Origin: Verrucomicrobiota bacterium
Lineage (GTDB): Bacteria > Verrucomicrobiota > Verrucomicrobiia > Verrucomicrobiales > DEV007
Assembly (NCBI GenBank): GCA_018970725.1
Contig: JAGWVU010000046.1
Coordinates: forward strand, 1 to 38,402
DNA: 38,402 nt
Direction: 5' to 3'
A program made the translations under genes and the position numbers. This document shows, piece after piece, positions 32,749 to 38,402 of this stretch. The stretch's first letter is position 1; each line of letters starts with the position of its first letter. Under the pieces are notes generated by a model. It saw only the letters and a list, made by a program, of their open reading frames with translations, was not told where the DNA came from and searched no databases.

Positions 32749-33068
32749 GCGCCTCCGATCCGGATGACGAACCGGAGGCGGTCCGCATCCCGATCAGCGG
32801 CGAGATCGATCTCCATCAGTTCCGCCCCTCCGAGGTTCCCTCCCTGCTCCACGAATACTTTCGGGAGTGCCGGCGCCTCGGCATTCTCAGCGTCCGCGTG
32901 GTGCATGGGAAAGGCACCGGGACCCTCCGGACCCGGGTCCATCACCTCCTCAAGGGGCATCCCTCCGTGGTCGGCTTCCGCACCGGACGCGAACACGAGG
33001 GCTCCTGGGGGGCCACCATCGTCTCCCTGCTCCCTTGGACGCCCGAGGAGGAAGATTGCGCAAGCTGA
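32745..33068 (+). CDS. Smr-domain protein (stand-alone)
   Basis: A 107-residue protein made almost wholly of an Smr domain, the nuclease-like domain also found at the end of MutS2. IDLHQFRPSEV is the LDLH motif, VRVVHGKGTGTLR the HGxGxG motif, and VVGFRTGREHEGSWGAT the last strand region. Stand-alone Smr proteins are DNA- or RNA-binding, some with endonuclease activity on stalled ribosome messages; which applies here is open. The start GTG 32745 overlaps the ATPase stop (GTGA), so they are co-translated. A longer in-frame reading upstream lies inside the ATPase gene and is a shadow. Confidence 0.88.
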   Translation: MSASDPDDEPEAVRIPISGEIDLHQFRPSEVPSLLHEYFRECRRLGILSVRVVHGKGTGTLRTRVHHLLKGHPSVVGFRTGREHEGSWGATIVSLLPWTPEEEDCAS

Positions 33069-33091
33069 ATGGATGCTGCTATGTTAAATTG

Positions 33092-34012
33092 ATGATTCCC
33101 CAACCCCCTGCTCTGATTTTCCTTTGCCTTGCCTTCGCCTCCGCGGGCTCGTCTTCATGGCTCACCGCGCAGGAGAGCGCGGCGAAACCCAGGGAGTATC
33201 CGTTCGGTCCCGATTCGACGCGCCGTCAGGACGTCCCGCAGGGAACCGTCACCAAGCACATCTGGAAGAGCACCGTCTTCCCCAAGACGATCCGGGAATA
33301 TTCCGTCTACGTCCCGGCCCAATACGATCCCAAGGGCACCGCCGCGGCGGCCCTCATGGTCTTTCAGGACGGCCATGCCTACGCCGATGAAAACGGTCAA
33401 TTCCGCGTCCCGGCGGTCTTCGACAACCTCATTGCCGCCGGGGAGATGCCGGTCACGATCGGGATCTTCATCAATCCGGGTTGGTTCGCGGAGCGGTTGG
33501 ACGCACCGCAAGGTTGGAGGCCACCTCAGGGAGTCGGCAGCAACCGCAGCGTGGAATATGATTCCCTCAATGGGGACTACGCCAGATTTCTCGAAACGGA
33601 GATTCTGCCCGAGGTTGGCAAAACCCACCGACTGACCAACGACCCGGCCAAGCGAGCTGTTTGCGGGATCAGTTCCGGCGGAATCTGCGCCTTCACCGTG
33701 GCCTGGGAGCGCCCCGATCTCTTCCGCAAGGTCCTCAGCCATGTGGGCAGTTTCACCAACATCCGCGGCGGAAACTCCTACCCATTTCTGATTCGCAAGA
33801 CAGAGCGCAAACCCCTTCGGATCCTTCTTCAGGATGGAGCGAATGACCTCGACAACGAGCACGGGAACTGGCCTCTGGGCAACCGGGAAATGGCCGCCGC
33901 CCTGAAATTCTCCGGCTATGAGGTTGACTTCGTCTTTGGCGAGGGCGGCCACAACGGGAACCATGGAGGGGCGATCCTGCCCGATTCCCTGCGCTGGCTG
34001 TGGCGCGAATGA
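33092..34012 (+). CDS. Secreted esterase of the enterochelin-esterase/D type
   Basis: A 306-residue alpha/beta hydrolase with a signal peptide ending at about LTAQ. The opening part IWKSTVFPKTIREYSVYVPAQYDP, ALMVFQDGHAYA and the nucleophile elbow G192-I-S194-S-G196 are those of the putative esterase family (PF00756). The acid is probably in LQDGANDLDN and the histidine in FGEGGHNGNHGG. Members include feruloyl and acetyl-xylan esterases and siderophore esterases, so removal of acyl groups from polysaccharide is a reasonable guess, given the nearby lyase and sulfatase genes. The start ATG 33092 directly begins the hydrophobic stretch. It is convergent with the broken Uma2 gene. Confidence 0.85.
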   Translation: MIPQPPALIFLCLAFASAGSSSWLTAQESAAKPREYPFGPDSTRRQDVPQGTVTKHIWKSTVFPKTIREYSVYVPAQYDPKGTAAAALMVFQDGHAYADENGQFRVPAVFDNLIAAGEMPVTIGIFINPGWFAERLDAPQGWRPPQGVGSNRSVEYDSLNGDYARFLETEILPEVGKTHRLTNDPAKRAVCGISSGGICAFTVAWERPDLFRKVLSHVGSFTNIRGGNSYPFLIRKTERKPLRILLQDGANDLDNEHGNWPLGNREMAAALKFSGYEVDFVFGEGGHNGNHGGAILPDSLRWLWRE

Positions 34013-34021
34013 CCTTTGAGG

Positions 34022-34588
34022 TCAATCCATCACATAGAGGTCCATGACCGGGTGGGAGAAGCCGATCGAATCGAGGCGGATCATTCCATCCCCGGTCCGG
34101 GCGACCAAGCCCCAATTGGCGTCCCGGCGGTAAAGCCAGACTTCCGGATGTTTCGGGTCCTGACTGATGACCAGATACTCTTCGAGCGTGGGGATCTGCT
34201 GGTAGGCGAGCAATTTCTCCCCGTGATCGCTCTTCTATTCGGTCATGACCCCGACGATGATCCTCGGACGCTGCCTGTAGGCCGCTTCACGGTCTGATGG
34301 ATCACAGACCACCATGATGTCCGGGTAATAGAACAGATCCTTCTGGTTGAGATGCAACCGGACCTTCATGTCCCCTTTGAAAACCATGCATCCCCTGCCA
34401 CGATGGTGGGCCAACATGGCGGCAATAAGGTTGCCCGGCACAATCTCATGCTGCCCGGTGGCCCCCGCTATCGCGAACACCTGCCCGTTGATGTAAACAT
34501 GCCGCTTCTCAGCAAGCTCCTCACCGGAAAGATATTCCTCCACCGTGATGAAATCAGGATCCATCGCTTGATAGGGCGAAGTCCCCAT
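34022..34588 (-). pseudogene. Uma2-family nuclease gene broken by an in-frame TAG
   Basis: ATG 34588 opens MGTSPYQAMDPDFITVEEYL, then RHVYINGQVFAIAGA, PDIMVVCDPSD and RPRIIVGVMTE, where TAG stops the frame at 34235-34237. The same frame then continues KSDHGEKLLAYQQIP, TLEEYLVISQD, VWLYRR to a natural stop at 34022. Both halves belong to one Uma2 (DUF820) PD-(D/E)XK-type protein of about 188 codons. In addition the usual IVEV(L/V)SP motif reads IVGVMTE, losing the glutamate of the presumed catalytic set. No frameshift is needed. The lesion is recent: everything else is intact. Confidence 0.8.
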
Positions 34589-34902
34589 GACAGAGCCTTA
34601 CCTTCTTCCAGGCAAACTGTCCACTCCGCCGGAGAAAAGTTGCCCCCCTGCGAAGGCTTCACCATCCTCCGCCAGACACGGTTTGGCGTTGAGTAGCGGG
34701 CCCCATCATGGAATAGGGACAGAGGCAAGTCATTTCCCCGTCGCGACAACTTTCACTTTCAGCGGCAGGCCCTTGGCCCGGGACCTTGCGGAAGATTCTC
34801 TGTCAGACTTCGGGCCCGGCGGAAGTGTATGGATGGGAAGCGTTTTCCCCCGCTGCCCTCGTCACGCCCCCTCCCTGATGGGCAACACCAGACTGATCTT
34901 CC
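34589..34902. other. Intergenic stretch of 314 bases with nothing recognised
   Basis: Between the start of the broken Uma2 gene and the start of the DUF1592-class gene I see no convincing gene, tRNA, repeat or strong promoter. A plus-strand frame crosses it, but its composition (Pro/Ser/Arg-rich, no motif) and its overlap with the next gene mark it as chance. Confidence 0.5.
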
Positions 34903-37350
34903 ATGACGCAACTCCTCCGCGCCTCACTCCTGTGCTTTCTCTGCGCTGCATCCCCGGCCCCGCTGTCCTCCCTTCGCGCCGCGGATTCCCTTGATCCTTT
35001 CCTCCAAACCCATTGCCTCCGCTGCCATGGTCCGGAAAAAGAAAAGGGGGACCTGCGCATCGACCGCCTCTCCCGGGATTTCAAGATCGGTGCGGACACG
35101 CATCTCTGGGCGGAGGTGATCGAGCAAATCAATTCCGGGGAGATGCCTCCAGAAGAGGAGCAGCAACCGACCCAAGTCGAGATTGCGGAGTTCGTCGCCA
35201 AGCTGGACGGACTCATGAAAGAGGGCCGGGCGGCGCGAATGGCGTCCCGCCCGACCGTGGCCCATTACCGGCTGAGCCGCAAAGAGTATCAAAACACCGT
35301 CTATGACCTTCTTGGTGTCCGCTACGATCCTGCCAAGCCGGGCGAACTCAATGAGGATCCCCTCTGGCACGGCTTCGAACGGATCGGATCCGAATTGTCC
35401 CTTTCACCCTCGCACGTCGACCGCTACTTCCGTGCCGCCGGTCTGGTGTTGGAGCGCGCTTTTCCAGAGACCATCACCGAATCCCGCAAGGTGCGCAAGA
35501 CAGCGGCGGACCTGCGCTACGGAGGTGGCAAGGAGCAACAGGCGGCTCTTGATCGCTTCGGCATCAAACGCCCCTTGCGCTTCCTTTTGTTCCCCGGTCG
35601 CATTGAAAACGCCCTCTCGCCCCATTGGTTCGGACCGACCGGCCCTGAGCAAAGCGGTCTCTACAAGCTGCGGATCCAAGCGAGCGGCATCCGACCGCCC
35701 GGGGGCCAGACCGCTCATCTCAGCATCGGCAAGCGGACCAGCGAAGAAACCGTGGACGGGCGGATTGAGTTTGATATCACCGCGCCGGAAGACAAGCCGC
35801 AGGTCCATGAATTCGAGATCTTCCTCGAAATGCCCGAGACTCTCGAGTTCTGCGTGGTCTCCACCAACGTGGTCGACCGCCGTTCGGGCGCAGCCTTCCG
35901 CAACGCGATCTCGAGTCGCGGTGGCTACATCTTCACCCATAGCAGCGAGACCATGCTTTTGAATCCAAACGCGCCCCAGATGTTTGACGACAAGGGAAAC
36001 GGCCTGTTTTCCACCGTGCTGCTCGATTGGATCGAGTGGGAGGGGCCGCTCGTGTCGGAGGCGGAAAAATCGCGCCGCCACAACGTGTTCCCGCCGGATG
36101 ACGCAGCGCCGGAGGTTGTTGCGGCCCATTTGCAGAGCTTCGCGGAGCGTGCCTGGCGTCGCCCGGTGAGGTTGGAGGAGCTGGCGGTTTACCTGAAGTC
36201 TTATCGCGAAGAGCGCGAGGCGGGAGAAAGTCTCGCGGCTGCCTATCGCCTCGCCCTCCAGGGGGTCCTCACCTCCCGCCATTTCATCTACATGGTCGAG
36301 GGTGATCCGGAGGCCCGTGAAAAACTCAACGATTCGGAACTCGCCACACGGCTCTCCTACTTCCTGTGGAGCTCGATGCCGGACGAAGCGCTTTTCACTG
36401 CAGCGACCAATGGCCTGCGTACAGGCGAAGGCCTGGGCAGGGAGGTGGATCGCCTCCTCGCGGACGGCAAAGCAAACCGTTTCATCGATGATTTCTCGCG
36501 CCAGTGGCTGCAATTGCATCGGGTGGGCATGTTCCCGCCGGACAAGAAACTCTATCCAACTTACGATGATTGGCTGGAGGAAAGCCTGCGCAACGAACCG
36601 GTGGAGTTTTTCCGCGAGCTGTTCACCCGCAATCTTCCCATCGACGCCTTCATCGATTCCGATTGGACCATGGCGAATGGGCGCCTCTGCGAGTTCTACG
36701 GTCTGCCGCAGCCGAAGTCGGGCGGTTTTCAGCGCGTCTCGCTGAAGCCTGAGGATCACCGGGGCGGTCTCCTCACCATGGGCGCGGTGCTCGGGCTCAC
36801 TTCCGATGGCACGCGCCATCGTCCCGTGCACCGGGGCGTATGGCTCAGTGAGGTCGTGCTCGGCAAGACACCGCCGCCTCCACCCGCGAACGTCCCGGCG
36901 ATCGAACCGCCCACCCCACAAAGCCCCAAGGCCACGTTGCGTGAAAAGATCGAGGCGCACCGCAACGACGCCAACTGCGCCGCCTGCCACGCGAAGATTG
37001 ATCCACTCGGCCTTGCCTGGGACAACTACGACGCGATCGGCCAGTGGCGCACGCGGGAGAAAGTGGCTGCGGGTGTTGGTGAGGATCCCCACATCAATCC
37101 AGCCGGCACCCTGCCCGACGGTCGCCCTTTCAAGGATGCCAACGAGTTCAAGCAACGCCTTCTCGAAGATCGCGACAAGGTCGCCCGAGCCTTCATCGAA
37201 CATCTCTGCACCTACGCGCTGCGCCGCGTGCTCACCTTCGACGACGAGGACGATCTCAAAGCCATCCAAGCCGAAGCGAAGAAGGACGGATACAAAATCA
37301 AAGACATCGTCCGCGCCGTGGCTCTTTCCGATTTGATGAAAAAGCGCTGA
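34903..37350 (+). CDS. Secreted di-haem DUF1587/1595/1592/1588/1585 protein
   Basis: An 815-residue exported protein with signal peptide to about SLRAA. A cytochrome-type opening has C38-L-R-C-H42 ([13 protein letters not shown]) and the later MPPEEE with a possible methionine ligand. DUF1587 begins near [19 protein letters not shown]; a beta-rich carbohydrate-module-like part lies at about 225-330; DUF1595, DUF1592 ([16 protein letters not shown]), DUF1588 ([24 protein letters not shown]) and DUF1585 (RRVLTFDD) follow. The second haem motif C692-A-A-C-H696 is in the [11 protein letters not shown] segment. Like the DUF1549/1553 group, it is typical of planctomycetes and Verrucomicrobia and of unknown reaction. 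The DUF1552 gene follows after 23 bases in the same direction, as usual for this class. Confidence 0.9.
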   Translation: MTQLLRASLLCFLCAASPAPLSSLRAADSLDPFLQTHCLRCHGPEKEKGDLRIDRLSRDFKIGADTHLWAEVIEQINSGEMPPEEEQQPTQVEIAEFVAKLDGLMKEGRAARMASRPTVAHYRLSRKEYQNTVYDLLGVRYDPAKPGELNEDPLWHGFERIGSELSLSPSHVDRYFRAAGLVLERAFPETITESRKVRKTAADLRYGGGKEQQAALDRFGIKRPLRFLLFPGRIENALSPHWFGPTGPEQSGLYKLRIQASGIRPPGGQTAHLSIGKRTSEETVDGRIEFDITAPEDKPQVHEFEIFLEMPETLEFCVVSTNVVDRRSGAAFRNAISSRGGYIFTHSSETMLLNPNAPQMFDDKGNGLFSTVLLDWIEWEGPLVSEAEKSRRHNVFPPDDAAPEVVAAHLQSFAERAWRRPVRLEELAVYLKSYREEREAGESLAAAYRLALQGVLTSRHFIYMVEGDPEAREKLNDSELATRLSYFLWSSMPDEALFTAATNGLRTGEGLGREVDRLLADGKANRFIDDFSRQWLQLHRVGMFPPDKKLYPTYDDWLEESLRNEPVEFFRELFTRNLPIDAFIDSDWTMANGRLCEFYGLPQPKSGGFQRVSLKPEDHRGGLLTMGAVLGLTSDGTRHRPVHRGVWLSEVVLGKTPPPPPANVPAIEPPTPQSPKATLREKIEAHRNDANCAACHAKIDPLGLAWDNYDAIGQWRTREKVAAGVGEDPHINPAGTLPDGRPFKDANEFKQRLLEDRDKVARAFIEHLCTYALRRVLTFDDEDDLKAIQAEAKKDGYKIKDIVRAVALSDLMKKR

Positions 37351-37373
37351 AGCAATCTACCACTCCACCCTCC

Positions 37374-38402
37374 ATGAACATCCAATCCCAATCCTGGCTC
37401 CTCAATCGCCGCCATGCGCTCAAGGCGCTAGGCAGTTTCATCTCACTGCCCATGCTGGAGTGCATGGTCCCGCTGCGGGCGGCTGAAAAAGCCATTGCGG
37501 CGACTCCGAAACGCAGCGCCTTCATCTACCTCGCCAACGGGGTGCACTCGCTGAACTACCAGATCCTGACAGCCGGGCGCGACTATCAGTTTTCCCGTTC
37601 CCTCAAGCCGCTGGAAAAACATCGCGAGGTCATCACGCCGATCAGCGGGCTCCATCATCCGGGCGCGTTGGCGCATCATCACGGCTGCATCAACGTCTGG
37701 CTCACCGGCGGCAAGATGGGGCCCTCGGACCGCAACACCATCTCGGTGGACCAGAAGATGGCGGAGATCACCGCGCCGCACACAAGGTATCCCTCGATGG
37801 AGATCGCCCTCACCGGTTCCTCACTCGCCTGGACCGCCGATGGTGTCCAGTTGCCCGCGCTGCGCCGTTGCAGTGAGATTTTCGCCTCGCTCTTTGAGGA
37901 GCCGAAGGGCGGCAAGGACGCTCAACGCCGGGCCCTCCGCCGCAAGGGCAGCGTGCTCGATGCCAACCTCGCGGAAGTGCGCCAGCTCGAGCATAAAATG
38001 GGTGCGGAAGACAAGGGACGGATGGAGCAATATCTCACCTCCGTGCGCGAGGCGGAGATCCGCACGCGCCGGGCCGATGCGTGGCTCGACACGCCGTTGC
38101 CGGTCATCTCCGACGCTGATCGCAAGCACACCAATCGCGACATCGCCGCCGCCATGGCAGGCGATTATTTCCGCACGGTGTATGACCTCATGGTGCTCGC
38201 GTTTCAGACGGATGTGACCCGCGTGGCCACCTTCAGCCTGGGAGGTGAGGGCGATGCCTTTTCCATCCCGGAAATTGGCATCACCGAGTCACGACACCAG
38301 CTCAGCCACCACGGCGGCGATGCTGGTTATATCGAGAAACTCACCAACTATGATACCTTTGCCATCGAGCAGTTCGGCTACTTCCTGACGCGTCTCAAGG
38401 AA
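37374..38402 (+). CDS. DUF1552 protein, Tat-exported partner, incomplete at the window edge
   Basis: The frame from ATG 37374 runs off the right edge; 343 residues are visible. [10 protein letters not shown] is a twin-arginine signal, followed by a hydrophobic FISLPML. The mature part begins [16 protein letters not shown], with [17 protein letters not shown] and VWLTGG, then [12 protein letters not shown] and [11 protein letters not shown] near the visible end. These are standard DUF1552 landmarks. DUF1552 proteins are distant relatives of DUF1501 and always accompany DUF1592-class haem proteins; their function is unknown. The missing part should be about 90-110 residues by family length. Confidence 0.9.
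   Translation, partial: MNIQSQSWLLNRRHALKALGSFISLPMLECMVPLRAAEKAIAATPKRSAFIYLANGVHSLNYQILTAGRDYQFSRSLKPLEKHREVITPISGLHHPGALAHHHGCINVWLTGGKMGPSDRNTISVDQKMAEITAPHTRYPSMEIALTGSSLAWTADGVQLPALRRCSEIFASLFEEPKGGKDAQRRALRRKGSVLDANLAEVRQLEHKMGAEDKGRMEQYLTSVREAEIRTRRADAWLDTPLPVISDADRKHTNRDIAAAMAGDYFRTVYDLMVLAFQTDVTRVATFSLGGEGDAFSIPEIGITESRHQLSHHGGDAGYIEKLTNYDTFAIEQFGYFLTRLKE

Noticed and set aside
34587-34994. Plus-strand frame before the DUF1592-class gene
   Set aside because: Overlaps the start of a well-supported gene in another frame, and has low-complexity Pro/Ser/Arg text.
1-38402. CRISPR array, insertion sequence, prophage or toxin-antitoxin pair
   Set aside because: No regularly spaced direct repeats, transposase motif, integrase or paired small genes of that kind were seen.

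Overview
The window reads as chromosomal DNA of a GC-rich bacterium of the Planctomycetes-Verrucomicrobia group, most likely Verrucomicrobiota. The reasons are secreted DUF1549/DUF1553 and DUF1592/DUF1588/DUF1585 haem proteins, each followed by a Tat-exported DUF1501 or DUF1552 partner, several sulfatases, weak use of Shine-Dalgarno sites, and housekeeping genes scattered singly among lineage-specific secreted proteins. Genus is not assignable by eye. No insertion sequence, prophage, CRISPR array or rRNA was seen. One tRNA gene is present (Asn, GUU).

Layout. 1-6070: an incomplete exported protein at the left edge, then a minus-strand nucleotide operon: a protein joining a CarB/PurH-type MGS domain to a cytosine-deaminase-like amidohydrolase, then pyrF, guaB and guaA. 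6273-6663: the wreck of a rhodanese gene behind a perfect 14-bp palindrome. 6803-17288: a polysaccharide-degradation island with a beta-helix protein, a divergent IclR regulator with a palindromic operator candidate, a di-haem PSCyt/DUF1549/DUF1553 protein plus DUF1501 partner, two sulfatases (one lacking its centre) and a PL1-type pectate lyase. 17365-19975: a malonate module, madL-madM-matB. 20052-23007: a Nif3-like protein, a family-2 glycosyltransferase and two tandem LolA-fold periplasmic proteins. 23071-29476: aroB, dprA, topB, nrdR (with two NrdR-box-like sites), an unrecognised ATP-cone-like protein and a HIT hydrolase. 29573-29644: tRNA-Asn. 29708-34012: a PQQ-type beta-propeller, a small four-helix membrane protein, a MinD/ParA-type ATPase with a C-terminal membrane anchor, an Smr protein and a secreted esterase. 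34022-34588: a Uma2 gene broken by an in-frame TAG. 34903-38402: a second haem-protein/Tat-partner pair, DUF1592-class then DUF1552, the latter running off the right edge.

How parts fit. The island at 6.8-17.3 kb looks built to find, desulfate and cleave an acidic, probably sulfated polysaccharide, with IclR as a local regulator. The malonate genes would import malonate and activate it to malonyl-CoA. The left operon places the last step of UMP synthesis and both IMP-to-GMP enzymes behind an amidohydrolase carrying a probable nucleotide-sensing domain. That fusion is the best candidate in the window for something undescribed. The membrane-anchored ATPase group and the ATP-cone-like protein beside nrdR come next.
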